A stretch of 64,000 bases of DNA from Pseudooceanicola onchidii (GTDB taxonomy: Bacteria; Pseudomonadota; Alphaproteobacteria; Rhodobacterales; Rhodobacteraceae), in contig NZ_SPUW01000001.1 in the NCBI RefSeq assembly GCF_004959925.1, positions 248,001 to 312,000 on the forward strand, given 5' to 3'. Position numbers and translations under genes: made by a program. The notes beneath the pieces are model-generated. The model searched no databases and was not told the DNA's origin. It worked only from the letters and a program-made list of their open reading frames with translations. Shown here piece after piece: positions 43,582 to 54,795 of this stretch (positions are counted from its first letter, which is position 1; each line of letters begins with the position of its first letter).

Positions 43582-45873
43582 ATGAACAAGGCAATCACCG
43601 ACGGCATCGGCTTCATGCCACCGGCCTTTGACGCCGGCCTGGGCGTCTGGTCCAGCGGCGATGGCACCAGCGGCTCCGACACCTATGCCGGGTCGCCCGA
43701 CGCGGCACTGGTACCCGCTGACCAGGATTTTGGCGGATGTCTGGAAATTCTGAAATCCTCGTCAACTCAGAAACTGCGTTACATGGGGCAGACGCCGATC
43801 CTGCCGGGCTGCTATCTGCGCATCACGGCACGGGTGAAGGCGGTGGCGGGGGCACTGCCCTCGGTCCGGATCGCGGGCTGGGCGGGGCGCAACAACGATG
43901 TCCATGTGGGCGGTCTGGTCGAAGCCACCGCGCCCGTCACCCTGACCAGCTATGGCGAGGTGGTCGAGGTCCAGGCGATCGTCGGCACCGGCAACCGCCC
44001 GGGCGTCGACATGGCCTGGGGGACCGAGCCGACCTATGGCTACTTTGGCGTTGATCTGACAGGCGCAAACGGCGGCACGGTGCGGATCGACGACCTGGTG
44101 ATCGAGGACGTCACCAGCGTCTTCCTGCGCGACATGATGGCCTGGGTCGACGTGCGCGACTATGGCGCCCGGGGGGACGGGGTGAGCAACGACCGCGCCG
44201 CCTTTGCCGCCGCCGACGCCGCCGCAAACGGGCGCCAGATCATGGTGCCCGCAGGCGTCTTTCACCTGGCCGACAGCATCGTGATCAACAGCCGCATCCA
44301 GTTCGAAGGCACGGTGACCATGCCGACGGACAAGATCCTGTCGCTGACCAAGAACTTCGATCTGCCCGCCTACATCGACGCCTTCGGAGACGAGGAGCTG
44401 GCGTTCAAGAAGGCATTTCAGGCGCTTCTGAACAATACGGATCACGAAAGCCTCGACCTTGGGGGGCGTCGGATCGGCGTCACCGAACCGATCGACATGC
44501 AGGCCGCCGTCGCCAACAAGGACAGCTATGCCACCCGTCGGCAGATCCACAATGGCCAGTTCGAATGCATCGCGGGCCCGGCCTGGGACACGACCACCGT
44601 GACCTCGCAGGCAAGCTATGCCCCGTCGAATGCGCTCAAGCTGACGGGCGTGACCAATGTTGCGAATATCCCCGTGGGCTCGCTGGTCACCGCCAGCGGC
44701 GTCGGACGCGAGGTCTATGTCCGGTCGGTCAACATCGGCGCACAAGAGGTCACGCTGTCGAAGCCGCTGTACGATGCGGCCGGAACCCAGACCTATACCT
44801 TCAAGCGGTTCAAGTACCTGCTGGATTTCAGCGGCTTTTCCCGCCTGGACAAGTTCGGCATGTCGAACATCGAATTCCAGTGCTGGGGCGATTGTTCGGC
44901 CATTCTGCTGGCCCCGACAGGCGTGGTCTTCCACCTGCGCGACTGCTTCATCACCCGACCCCGCGATCGCGGCATCACCTCGCACGGGCAGGGGTGCCAG
45001 GGGATGCTGATCGACCGTTGCCAGTTCCTGTCGGACGAAAGCGACAAGCTGGGGCAGGACCGCGTGTCGATCGGGTTCAACACCAATGCCAACGACATCA
45101 AGATCCGCGACAACCGGGCCCAGCATCTGCGCCATTTCGCCGTGGTGGGCGGGGCGAATTCGATCTTCACCGGCAACCATTTCTTCCAGGGCGACGGTGC
45201 CTCGAACGCCATCCGAACCGCCGGCATCATCCTGACCGAGATCTCGGCCCGCATGACCTTTACCGGCAACTACGTCGACAATTGCCACATCGAATGGGCG
45301 AACGAACACGACCCCGCTCCCGAGTTCGGGTCCGAGCTGTCGTTCTCGGCGCTCAGCCTGACGGGCAACATCTTCCTGGCCAGCCACGTCGCGCCCTGGT
45401 TCACCTTCCTGACCGTGCGGCCGCACGGGGTGGGGCATTTCATCAACGGGCTGTCGGTGACCGGCAACCTGTTCCGCGTCGTCGGTGGCAACACCAACCG
45501 GGTCGAGACGCTGGACACCAGCTTTGCCCCGATGGACTTCAGCCGGATGAAGAACATCACCTTCGCCGAGAATTCCTTCAACCAGGTGAACCATCCCGCC
45601 TCGAACCCCGTGACGATCAGCCATGCGCAGAACAGCCCGGCCCAGACCTGGACGGTGCCCTGCGCGCCGGGCCTGCCCTTTGGCGGCTGGGCGCAGACGG
45701 TCGAGGGGATCATCGCCAAGGGGGCGATCACCACCGGCGGCAACGTGAAGAAATTCGGGATGCCCCATGTGCAGACCGAACAGGGCGGCAGCCGGGATCA
45801 GATCACCCTGGGGTGGGAAACGGCCGTGAAGGGCAGCGTGGGTGTCACGGTCCGGATGGACAATCCGCTGTGA
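43582..45873 (+). CDS. Pectate-lyase-superfamily beta-helix protein
   Basis: A 763-residue protein without a signal peptide. The N-terminal 190 residues resemble a carbohydrate-binding beta-sandwich (DQDFGGCLEILKSSS, YFGVDLTGANGGTVRIDDL). DVRDYGARGDGVSNDRAAF then opens a pectate-lyase/GH28-like right-handed beta-helix that runs to the end with repeated LTGN and FTGN turns. The ATG follows AAGGGGAC. Related proteins are common in Roseobacters. The lack of a secretion signal leaves three options: secretion by a dedicated system, a phage or gene-transfer-agent spike, or surface polysaccharide modification. I cannot choose among them. Confidence 0.75.
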   Translation: MNKAITDGIGFMPPAFDAGLGVWSSGDGTSGSDTYAGSPDAALVPADQDFGGCLEILKSSSTQKLRYMGQTPILPGCYLRITARVKAVAGALPSVRIAGWAGRNNDVHVGGLVEATAPVTLTSYGEVVEVQAIVGTGNRPGVDMAWGTEPTYGYFGVDLTGANGGTVRIDDLVIEDVTSVFLRDMMAWVDVRDYGARGDGVSNDRAAFAAADAAANGRQIMVPAGVFHLADSIVINSRIQFEGTVTMPTDKILSLTKNFDLPAYIDAFGDEELAFKKAFQALLNNTDHESLDLGGRRIGVTEPIDMQAAVANKDSYATRRQIHNGQFECIAGPAWDTTTVTSQASYAPSNALKLTGVTNVANIPVGSLVTASGVGREVYVRSVNIGAQEVTLSKPLYDAAGTQTYTFKRFKYLLDFSGFSRLDKFGMSNIEFQCWGDCSAILLAPTGVVFHLRDCFITRPRDRGITSHGQGCQGMLIDRCQFLSDESDKLGQDRVSIGFNTNANDIKIRDNRAQHLRHFAVVGGANSIFTGNHFFQGDGASNAIRTAGIILTEISARMTFTGNYVDNCHIEWANEHDPAPEFGSELSFSALSLTGNIFLASHVAPWFTFLTVRPHGVGHFINGLSVTGNLFRVVGGNTNRVETLDTSFAPMDFSRMKNITFAENSFNQVNHPASNPVTISHAQNSPAQTWTVPCAPGLPFGGWAQTVEGIIAKGAITTGGNVKKFGMPHVQTEQGGSRDQITLGWETAVKGSVGVTVRMDNPL

Positions 45874-45889
45874 CCGTCACCGGCGATCA

Positions 45890-46372
45890 TCACAGTCCAA
45901 GATCTTCGGGCGTCAGGACAAAGGCCTTGCCGAACCCTCCGTTGAGGATCGCCCGCCGGACGGTGAAGCGGACCAGGTAGAAGTCGCCGAAATCGATGTA
46001 GAGCTTCGATTTCGGCCGCAATGCCAGGTAATGCTCGCGCAGGGCGACAAACCGGTCGTCATCCCGGGCCACCGGATCGGCCTGCGCCTGTAGCGTCAGG
46101 CGGGGGTGGGTCAGCGGGTCTCCGCGATCTTCGGGCTCTCCGACCAGCAGCGAACAGACCGGGTCCGCCGCCAGGGCACGGGCATGGGCCGACAAGGATG
46201 ATATCAGGCTGATCGGCGCCGCGTCCGGGTCCATGGCGATGGCCACGCGGCTCAGCATCGGGCCGCCACCGTCGGGGTCCATCACGCCGAGCGCGGCAAA
46301 GGTGGCGTCATCCATCAACCCGCGCGCCAGGGCGCGGGCTTCGTCGTCTGTCGGGCGGATCGGGTCGGTCAT
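45890..46372 (-). CDS. HugZ-like pyridoxamine-5'-phosphate-oxidase-fold protein
   Basis: A 160-residue split-barrel protein with the FMN/haem-binding PPOX pattern: an N-terminal helix (PTDDEARALARGLM), the strand GGPMLSRVAIAMD, the segment SSLSAHARALAADPVCSLLVGE, and YIDFGDFYLVRF at the end. Similar proteins bind haem (HugZ) or flavin. No haem-uptake genes are adjacent. It converges with the beta-helix gene. Confidence 0.82.
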   Translation of the reverse strand: MTDPIRPTDDEARALARGLMDDATFAALGVMDPDGGGPMLSRVAIAMDPDAAPISLISSLSAHARALAADPVCSLLVGEPEDRGDPLTHPRLTLQAQADPVARDDDRFVALREHYLALRPKSKLYIDFGDFYLVRFTVRRAILNGGFGKAFVLTPEDLGL

Positions 46373-46411
46373 GGGCGCAGGATAGATCCGCGCCTGGGTG
46401 CCCTCAACCCC

Positions 46412-47059
46412 CTAGAATTCCGCCCATATTCCCAGGCTGATCCGCGCCGTCCCGCCGCGATCCAACCCCTGGGATGCCTTCAGCGTGACCCAGGTCGTCG
46501 CGCCAACCGGCAGGGCCGCGCCAAGGCCTGCGCGCACCTCAGTCAGCCGCGCGGGGGCCAGCAGGGGCCGGATCTGCATGTCGCCGGTAACAGAAAGCTG
46601 TGTCCAGAGCTTCAGGGCCCCGCCCGTGGTCACGCCAAGCGTCGCCTCGGCCCGCGTTTCGATCGCCGTGGCGGTGCCGATCACCTCGGTCTCGCCACTG
46701 ATCCAGCCGTCCAGCCCCATGATCCGGACGCCGCGCCCGATGGCCAGCGCGCCGCGTGCGGCCGCATCTCCGTCGTGCAGGCCCAGACCCAGGGCCCAGC
46801 CATGCCGCCAAGCCCGGTCGGGCCAGAGATCGCGCGCGATCGACACCATCGCGCGCGGTGGCCCGCCCCGTGTCCGGCTGGCCGAAAAGACAAGCGTCAT
46901 CCGGTCGGTCAGCCCGTGTTCGCCATACCCGGCAACCCCGGGCGCCCCACCATCCGAGGTGACGGAAAAGCTGAGAAACTGCTGCCCCGCGCCCCTTGGC
47001 CATGGACCCGCCCCGACGGAGGTCGCCCACATCATCAACAAAAGTACAACCCGAACCAC
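46412..47059 (-). CDS. Putative outer-membrane beta-barrel protein
   Basis: A 215-residue exported protein. The GTG start at 47059 follows GCGGAGGTC and gives a signal peptide (VVRVVLLLMMWATSVGA, read with Met first). The rest is alternating beta-strand-like sequence ending LGIWAEF, and the C-terminal Phe is typical of outer-membrane barrels. No family recognised. It lies downstream of the CtrA-like regulator, with an intrinsic terminator between them. Confidence 0.65.
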   Translation of the reverse strand: MVRVVLLLMMWATSVGAGPWPRGAGQQFLSFSVTSDGGAPGVAGYGEHGLTDRMTLVFSASRTRGGPPRAMVSIARDLWPDRAWRHGWALGLGLHDGDAAARGALAIGRGVRIMGLDGWISGETEVIGTATAIETRAEATLGVTTGGALKLWTQLSVTGDMQIRPLLAPARLTEVRAGLGAALPVGATTWVTLKASQGLDRGGTARISLGIWAEF

Positions 47060-47145
47060 GGCGACCTCCGCGCCCCTCACAAGAGGCGTCCCGATATTGA
47101 ACCCAAGATGGTTAACAAAGGCTGAAGGCCACGGCGCAGACAGCA

Positions 47146-47181
47146 AAACGCCCGCCGGGGAGAGAGACCGGCGGGACGTTT
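47146..47181 (-). terminator. Intrinsic terminator after the CtrA-like regulator
   Basis: CCCGCCGG and CCGGCGGG form an 8-bp stem extended by AAACG/CGTTT across one bulged base, with an A/T run on the outer side (CGTTTTG on the minus strand). It lies 33 bases beyond the regulator's stop. Confidence 0.8.
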
Positions 47182-47213
47182 CAGGAGGGGCCGCGCAGGT
47201 GCGCGCGGCGGGG

Positions 47214-47915
47214 TCAGGCAGCGACGGCGGTGGCTTCGACAGGGATGGTGTTCAGCCGGTACCCCTGGGCGAACGAGGTCACGATCACCTCCTCTGTCGC
47301 GCCGGCGGCGGCCATCTTGGCACGCAGGCGGCAGATGTAGACGTCGATGATCTTGGCGTCCGGTTCATCCTTCCAGGCGTAAAGCTGCAGCATGATCTGG
47401 TCGCGGCTGATCAGGCGTCCATTGCGCAGGGCCATCGTCTCGATCAGCTCGTATTCCAGCCGGGTCAGGTGCACCGGCATGTCGCCGTACCGCACGACCT
47501 GCTGTTCAAGGTCGATGACCAGCCCGCCGACTTCGACTTCGGTGGTGGCAAAGCCCGCGGCACGGCGCACATAGGCCCGAAGCCGCGCCAGGATGTCCCC
47601 GACGCCATGGTCGGGCCAGCGGATCACGTCATCGGCGCCGTTGATCAGGGCGCGGGTCAGGTCCTGGTCGTCGACCTTGCGGGTGAACAGGCAGATCGGG
47701 ATGTGGCGGTTCAGCGACCGCAGGCGGCGCACCAGGTCATGCGCATCGCCATCCGGCAGGTCGGGGTCGATCAGGATCGCGTCCTGTTCGCCCAGCCGGG
47801 CGAATTCGGTCAGCTCGGCGCCGCTGCCAGCTTCGGTCACGAAGAACCCGGCATCCCGCAGCTCTTTCGCGAGGATGGCCATGTTCCAGGTTGTATCGGT
47901 CAGAAGAATGCGCAT
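47214..47915 (-). CDS. Atypical CtrA-like response regulator
   Basis: OmpR-class regulator of 233 residues: a receiver (1-118) and a winged-helix DNA-binding domain (125-225). The latter's KIIDVYICRLRAKM is very close to CtrA. The receiver keeps acceptor-like Asp50 (ILIDPDLPD) but has lost the acidic pair (TDTTW) and the conserved Lys (IRWPD at 99-101). It may therefore act without phosphorylation, like FtcR or other CtrA paralogues. The ATG at 47915 follows AAGGAAAGG. No kinase or flagellar genes are nearby. It is not ctrA itself. Confidence 0.85.
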   Translation of the reverse strand: MRILLTDTTWNMAILAKELRDAGFFVTEAGSGAELTEFARLGEQDAILIDPDLPDGDAHDLVRRLRSLNRHIPICLFTRKVDDQDLTRALINGADDVIRWPDHGVGDILARLRAYVRRAAGFATTEVEVGGLVIDLEQQVVRYGDMPVHLTRLEYELIETMALRNGRLISRDQIMLQLYAWKDEPDAKIIDVYICRLRAKMAAAGATEEVIVTSFAQGYRLNTIPVEATAVAA

Positions 47916-48126
47916 GGCGCCGGGCCTTTCCTTGGGACGGAAGGGCGGCGCGTCCACGGGGTGGCAACACCGGCCCACACCGTCGACTGTTTCTGGGGAA
48001 GGGCGACCGTTCTGCCGCCGTTGCATCAGGGTATACAGGTCCTTGCATCCCCTGTGACCTGTCCGAAAGGATAAAACCCGGGGGATTTGAAGGGCTTGGT
48101 TAACAGCGTGGGGCGCAGACCCGGCC

Positions 48127-48462
48127 TTACAGCCAGCGCAGCATCAGCGCCATCGCGACCAGCGCACAGCCGATCCCGGCCATGTCGCGCCATTCCGCCG
48201 TTTCGCCGAAAACCCAGACACCGACGACGAAGAGCCCGATGAGAGAGAACATCGAATAGGCCACCGCCGCCTGCCCAAGCGAGATGTGGCGCATCGTGAA
48301 GAACCAGATCACCGCCGAGAACACGTAAAGCCCGACGCCGAAGGCCATGGGACGAGACGAGAAATCTTCGCCCTCGGCCGCGATCTTGATGGAATAATCC
48401 GCGAAAATGATGATGGCCGACGTGACCAGAGAGAGCCCGAGCCCCATAAATGTACTGAACAT
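48127..48462 (-). CDS. Small four-helix DMT-superfamily transporter (SMR/EamA-half-like)
   Basis: A 111-residue inner-membrane protein with four hydrophobic segments, the size of SMR transporters and ArnE-type half-EamA flippase subunits. The last helices carry GQAAVAYSMFSLIGLFVVG and GIGCALVAMALML. Active forms of such proteins are usually dimers. The substrate cannot be inferred. The ATG at 48462 follows AGCAGGA. Confidence 0.75.
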   Translation of the reverse strand: MFSTFMGLGLSLVTSAIIIFADYSIKIAAEGEDFSSRPMAFGVGLYVFSAVIWFFTMRHISLGQAAVAYSMFSLIGLFVVGVWVFGETAEWRDMAGIGCALVAMALMLRWL

Positions 48463-48562
48463 AAGAAAATCCTGCTGAATGCGGCCCTTTGGTCTGGCCG
48501 TCTGACAGCAGGTTAGCGGCACGGGGTGACGCAGCGTAAGTCAGGTATTCCCGACCCGCCGG

Positions 48563-49180
48563 TCATTCGCGACAGGCGTAGACCGTGCCGCCAACCACGA
48601 CGAGAGCCGAGGTCGCCGCCGTCGCCCCGACCGCCGTCACGGCCGTGCCCAGCAACGTCACCGCCGTGGCCCGCAGCGCATCCGACAGCGTCCGCGTGAC
48701 GATGGTATCGCCGCCCCGCAGGATGACCGCGCCCGAGGACTCCTTCAGATAGGTTTCCTCCTCTTCGGTCTTGGCGCGTCGCAGCCCGGTGACCAGCGCC
48801 GCCGTGTCGGCCGTATCGGTCACCCGTTCGCAGAAACTGCGCGTCGGCTTCTCGCACCTGAGGAAGGCATCGCGCGACCCTTCGGCGAACCCCGCATAGG
48901 TCCGCACCTCCTTGTCCCAGACAAGGCAGAAGGGGCCACGCTGCGCGTCCTCAAGTTCGGGCGTGAGGTAGCGCAGGGTGACGAAGGCCGGACAATCCAG
49001 CCCCTTGTGTTCGCCGCGCAGCCATTCCCGGAAGGACACGTTGTCCTTCACCGTCTCATCGTCGGGCAGATAGCTGATCTGCAACGTCTCGCCCCGGATC
49101 GAGGTGGTGCATTTCGTCAGCTCCTGCGCCGTAGCGGGGGCGGCGAGGGTCAGCAGGAAGAGGAGGAAGGCGATGCGCAT
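48563..49180 (-). CDS. Exported protein of unknown function
   Basis: A 205-residue protein with a Sec signal peptide (MRIAFLLFLLTLAAPATA). It has about six cysteines in the mature part, suggesting disulfides, and a glycine/alanine/threonine-rich hydrophobic C-terminus (LLGTAVTAVGATAATSALVVVGG) that could enter a membrane. GGAG precedes the ATG at 49180. No family recognised; it is alone in its neighbourhood. Confidence 0.65.
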   Translation of the reverse strand: MRIAFLLFLLTLAAPATAQELTKCTTSIRGETLQISYLPDDETVKDNVSFREWLRGEHKGLDCPAFVTLRYLTPELEDAQRGPFCLVWDKEVRTYAGFAEGSRDAFLRCEKPTRSFCERVTDTADTAALVTGLRRAKTEEEETYLKESSGAVILRGGDTIVTRTLSDALRATAVTLLGTAVTAVGATAATSALVVVGGTVYACRE

Positions 49181-49583
49181 GATGGCTCCGGTCGGGTCGG
49201 CGCAGGCATAGGACGGGATGGGCCGAACCGGCAAGTCACACCCGAGTGAGAGGGCGGGCCGGGGGTGGTTGTCTGGTTGGGCGCTAAGAGACACCGCGCC
49301 GGACCATGTGATGCCCGCCCGGATCAATGACCTGACCCAGGGGCAGGGCCTGTCCGCCGGGCGGGCGTGCCACCGCCCGAGGTCGTCGGTTTATCGTGCC
49401 GTGGTAGCGCCAAGTGCAATCGTCGGGAAGGCGTCCCCGAAGCGCCCGTCCGAGGGGGTGAGGGCCGTCAAGGAAACGGTCCAGTGGGCCGTTTCAGGCC
49501 CGAACGGGCGAAGCCCAGTACAGACGGGCGCTGGCCCGGCGGCACTGCGTGCCTTGTTCCGGGTCAGTAGCCCGTAAAGTGAT
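49181..49583. other. Intergenic region with one hairpin
   Basis: About 400 bases without a supported gene. It holds a 10-bp hairpin at 49473-49495 (GAAACGGTCC with GGGCCGTTTC, one G-T pair) of a type I have seen dispersed in this family. Base composition changes near 49560 from GC-rich to the AT-richer island of the next gene. Confidence 0.55.
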
Positions 49584-50504
49584 TTATTCTTCATAGCTTC
49601 CAGAGATGTCGTTTTTGGGCAATCGATCCTCAGGGAATTGCTTTTCCCATGTTTCGACCAAGAAAAGTGCGACTGTCGAAGCAGTGCTCACTGACAAGCG
49701 AGCAATCCGAGGGTCTAACCTGCGAAAGCCTCTTTCTCTGCCGTGAGCTGTCCCCGAGTGTGTTCTTAAAGCACCAATTCCGGATACGACATTCGACAGT
49801 CCGCTGAGTACTGATCGAATATCAGATTCGATTTCTGATCCAGGTAAATCCTTGTCGGGTGATAGCCCAAGTGGCTCTCGTACAGCTTTGTATAGCGTTT
49901 TTATGTCCAGCGTTTTTGGGGGCGGTATATTCCTTGCAGAGATTATCGACCGGCAAACGCTCTCCAGCATAGAGCTGGCTGCCGTTACAGCGGCTTCAGG
50001 GTCTGAATCTATGTTGTCAAAAGCCCTTCTGTACTCTCTTTCAAGTGTATCCAAAGTCCACTCTGCACTCACCCGATGTATTAAGGGCCCAGCTGTGTGA
50101 GATGGCTGGGAACCGATTTCTCCTATCAATTTCCGGAATGGGACATCCTCGCGAGACGCTTCCTCATGTAGAGAGTTCAATTGTTCTAAAGTTACGGACC
50201 AAGATTCTGAATTGTATGCCGTGTGAGTCCTGTCGATAATCTCATCACGCTCAAGGTGCTTTCGGGTCCAAAGAAGCTTTAGAAGCTCTATCACTAGGTG
50301 CGGGGGAGAAAGTTCTATGAAGGCCAGCAACCTGTTGAATTTAGAAGTCCCTTTCTCGCTAAAAGCATCGGCATAAATGTTAATTTCGAAGTGGTCCTGA
50401 AAAAACTCGGAGAATGTTCGATTTGTAAAGTCTAAGACGTAGCCGGGCTCGGGGCAAAACCATTTCGTAATTTGATCACGTTGATAATGTTTCAATTGAG
50501 CCAA
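49584..50504 (-). CDS. Abortive-infection-like protein (Abi_C domain)
   Basis: A 306-residue soluble protein. The N-terminal region (DFTNRTFSEFF...GTSKFNRLLAFI) resembles a domain common in phage-defence and Abi proteins. Residues 165-290 fit the Abi_C family: DPEAAVTAASSMLESVCRSI, GLSNVVSGIGALRTHSGTAHG, and a terminal helix. The likely role is defence through growth arrest, but the effector activity is unknown. The start is a TTG three bases after the uvrB stop, so translation is coupled to uvrB. The gene is much more AT-rich and uses different codons from its neighbours, which indicates transfer. Confidence 0.75.
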   Translation of the reverse strand: MAQLKHYQRDQITKWFCPEPGYVLDFTNRTFSEFFQDHFEINIYADAFSEKGTSKFNRLLAFIELSPPHLVIELLKLLWTRKHLERDEIIDRTHTAYNSESWSVTLEQLNSLHEEASREDVPFRKLIGEIGSQPSHTAGPLIHRVSAEWTLDTLEREYRRAFDNIDSDPEAAVTAASSMLESVCRSIISARNIPPPKTLDIKTLYKAVREPLGLSPDKDLPGSEIESDIRSVLSGLSNVVSGIGALRTHSGTAHGRERGFRRLDPRIARLSVSTASTVALFLVETWEKQFPEDRLPKNDISGSYEE

Positions 50505-50507
50505 GAG

Positions 50508-52691
<2,184 letters not shown>

Positions 52692-53086
52692 GGGCGATTC
52701 TCCGGTTGCCCAAGATTTGATCTCATTTTGTTCCGGTTCAACCCCACCTCCTGACAGCGCGTGTCATGAGACCGCCCGCCGCAGGACCGAAAAGCCGCCT
52801 TTACCTGAATCCAAGGCGTGGCCCGAAAGGCCCGTGACACTTGGCCCAAGGCGCAATCCCTTGACCGATCAGTCAAAACTCGTGACTTGCAGGGGCAGGG
52901 GACGCGTGGAAGCCTGACTGCAGATGCCGCGGGTCGTGACGGGGTCTGGATTGCTCCTTACCCACCCTTCGCTCCTGCAATTCACAGCCCGGAAGGTCCG
53001 CGGCATCGCCCTTGGCGCGACCCTGAAACCCCTTGCCTGACACGGCGCGATCCCGCATAACCGGCCCGTTCGCACCGGAGGTTTCC
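52692..53086. other. Intergenic region between divergent uvrB and the complex I subunit gene
   Basis: About 395 bases with no supported gene. It contains the near-palindrome TTGACCGATCAGTCAA at 52861-52876 (one mismatch), a shape typical of TetR-family operators. No TetR gene lies nearby. Promoters for both flanking genes must be here. Confidence 0.5.
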
Positions 53087-53398
53087 ATGACCGCACGTAT
53101 CTATCGCCCCGCCCGCAACGCCATGCAGTCCGGCACGGCCAAGACGAAGGACTGGGTGCTGGACTATGTCTCGGACACGGCGCGGGATATCGATCCGCTG
53201 ATGGGCTGGACCTCGAACGAGGACACGCAGGCGCAGGTGCGGCTGCGGTTCCCGACGAAGGAAGCGGCGCTGGACTATGCCAAGGACAACGGCATCGACG
53301 CAGTGGTGATCGAACCGCAGACGCGCAAGGCAAACGTCCGCCCCGGTGGCTATGGCGACAACTTTGCGACCAACCGCCGCCAGGTCTGGACGCACTGA
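53087..53398 (+). CDS. NADH dehydrogenase accessory subunit (NDUFS4-like)
   Basis: A 103-residue protein of the ETC complex I conserved-region family (the 18-kDa/NDUFS4 subunit of mitochondria and alphaproteobacteria). Typical features: [15 protein letters not shown] followed by TSNEDT, and [15 protein letters not shown] at the end. It associates with the peripheral arm of complex I; the main nuo operon is not in this window. CGGAGG precedes the ATG. Confidence 0.9.
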   Translation: MTARIYRPARNAMQSGTAKTKDWVLDYVSDTARDIDPLMGWTSNEDTQAQVRLRFPTKEAALDYAKDNGIDAVVIEPQTRKANVRPGGYGDNFATNRRQVWTH

Positions 53399-53505
53399 TC
53401 CCGCACGCCCGGGGCATCAGGGCCGGCGGGACATGAGGCCGACGGGACACGGGGCATCCAGCTTCTTGCCAAACCCGCATCAATGCAGCAGAACCCCGAT
53501 CAAGC

Positions 53506-53582
53506 GGTCCCTTAGCTCAACTGGATAGAGCAGCTGACTTCTAATCAGCAGGTTTGGGGTTCGAGTCCTCAAGGGATCGCCA
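53506..53582 (+). tRNA. tRNA-Arg (TCT anticodon)
   Basis: A 77-base cloverleaf including an encoded CCA. The acceptor GGTCCCT pairs with AGGGATC (one G-U), discriminator G, then CCA at 53580-53582. The D-arm has TAGCTCAACTGGATAGAGC, the anticodon stem GCTGA/TCAGC encloses CTTCTAA with TCT at 53540-53542, and the T-loop is GTTCGAGTC. Confidence 0.95.
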
Positions 53583-53611
53583 GCCTGCCCGGGGTGTCCG
53601 GGCCCCCGCCC

Positions 53612-53896
53612 TCAGTCCGAATTGATGTCGCGGTCGATCACGCGGCTCTGGCCGTGGCGCACGCCGACCAGGCGCCGCAGCAGGATCCAGGCGGCCAGCG
53701 ACAGCGCGGCGAACATCACCAGCAGAAGCGGCAGAGACCCCGCGATCATCGCCGCCACCGGTCCGCCGACCAGCAGCAGAAGTCCGATGATCAGTGCCCC
53801 GATCGCAAAGCCCAGCACGATGAAGGCCGGCGCCAGCAGTTCCACGATGCCCAGCAGCAGGGCGGCGACGATCCAGACCCACCATTCGGCCCACAT
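53612..53896 (-). CDS. NfeD-like membrane protein (short form)
   Basis: A 94-residue membrane protein with two to three hydrophobic segments (VWIVAALLLGIVELLAPAFIVLG) and a short polar C-terminal tail; this is the truncated NfeD-1b-type partner of SPFH proteins. It overlaps the SPFH gene by one base, so they form an operon that probably organises membrane microdomains or protease quality control. Confidence 0.88.
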   Translation of the reverse strand: MWAEWWVWIVAALLLGIVELLAPAFIVLGFAIGALIIGLLLLVGGPVAAMIAGSLPLLLVMFAALSLAAWILLRRLVGVRHGQSRVIDRDINSD

Positions 53897-54795
53897 CAGC
53901 CGCGCCCCTTCAGCAGCTTGAAGGCATCCCCGAAGGCCTCGATCGCGGCGGCGGGCACGATGATGGTCTGCCGGCCCGTGCCTTCGCCCAGGGCGGCCAG
54001 GGTTTCGACCTGCTTCAGCGCCACCTGGTATTGCGCGGCCTCAAGCCCGTTGTCGGCAATCGCCTTGGCCACGACCGAGGTCGCATAGGCCTCGGCCTCG
54101 GCCTGGACCTTGCGCGCCTCGGCGGTCTTCTGCGCAGCATAGAGGTCGGCGTCGGCCTTCAGTTCAACCGCGCGCTTCTTGCCCTCGGCCTCGGTCACAT
54201 GGGCACGGCGGGCGCGTTCGGCGTTCAGCTGCTGCAGCATCGCGTCGCGCGTCGCCTGGTCGAGGTTCACGTCCAAAATCTCGGCCCGCGTCACCTCGAT
54301 CCCCCAGTTGTCCACGGCATCTTCGACGCTGCCCTTGATCGTGGCGATCAGCGCGGCGCGGTTAGATTGCACCTCGTCCAGCTCCATCTTGCCGATCTCG
54401 GCGCGGACGATCCCGGCGACCGTGGTGGCGATGGCGGCGTCCACGTCGCGGATCCGGTAGACGGTCTTTTCCGGCTCGAGGATGCGGTAGAAGACGGACG
54501 TCTCGACCTCGACCAGCACGTTGTCGGCGGTGATGGCATCCTGGCTGGCCGTGGGCAGCTGGCGTTCCAGGATCGACACCTTGTGCGCCACCCGGTCGAG
54601 GAACGGCACGATGAAGTTGATGCCCGGCCCCAGCACCGACCGCAGCCGCCCGAAGCGTTCGACCACATGCTGTTCCGATTGCGGCACGATCCGCACGCCC
54701 AGCCAGATGACGAGGATCAGCAGGATCGCCAGCAGCCACATCCATGCGCCCGAGGCACCGCCGATCTCGTCCAGTACCATCTGCAATTCGTTCAT
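53896..54795 (-). CDS. SPFH/stomatin-type membrane protein
   Basis: A 299-residue membrane-anchored protein: one N-terminal transmembrane helix ([17 protein letters not shown]), the SPFH core ([28 protein letters not shown]), then a charged coiled-coil ([22 protein letters not shown] in part) and a hydrophobic C-terminal helix. It is the QmcA/YbbK-like partner of NfeD. ATG 54795 follows GGGAGAGG. Confidence 0.93.
   Translation of the reverse strand: MNELQMVLDEIGGASGAWMWLLAILLILVIWLGVRIVPQSEQHVVERFGRLRSVLGPGINFIVPFLDRVAHKVSILERQLPTASQDAITADNVLVEVETSVFYRILEPEKTVYRIRDVDAAIATTVAGIVRAEIGKMELDEVQSNRAALIATIKGSVEDAVDNWGIEVTRAEILDVNLDQATRDAMLQQLNAERARRAHVTEAEGKKRAVELKADADLYAAQKTAEARKVQAEAEAYATSVVAKAIADNGLEAAQYQVALKQVETLAALGEGTGRQTIIVPAAAIEAFGDAFKLLKGRG

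Noticed and set aside
47214-47915. Annotation as ctrA itself
   Set aside because: CtrA keeps the acidic pair and conserved Lys of the receiver and the MNGHEVL-type sequence; these are lost here.
52692-52760. GTTCCGGTTC upstream of uvrB as a LexA box
   Set aside because: The alphaproteobacterial box needs GTTC-N7-GTTC; here the spacing is two bases, so SOS control is not supported.
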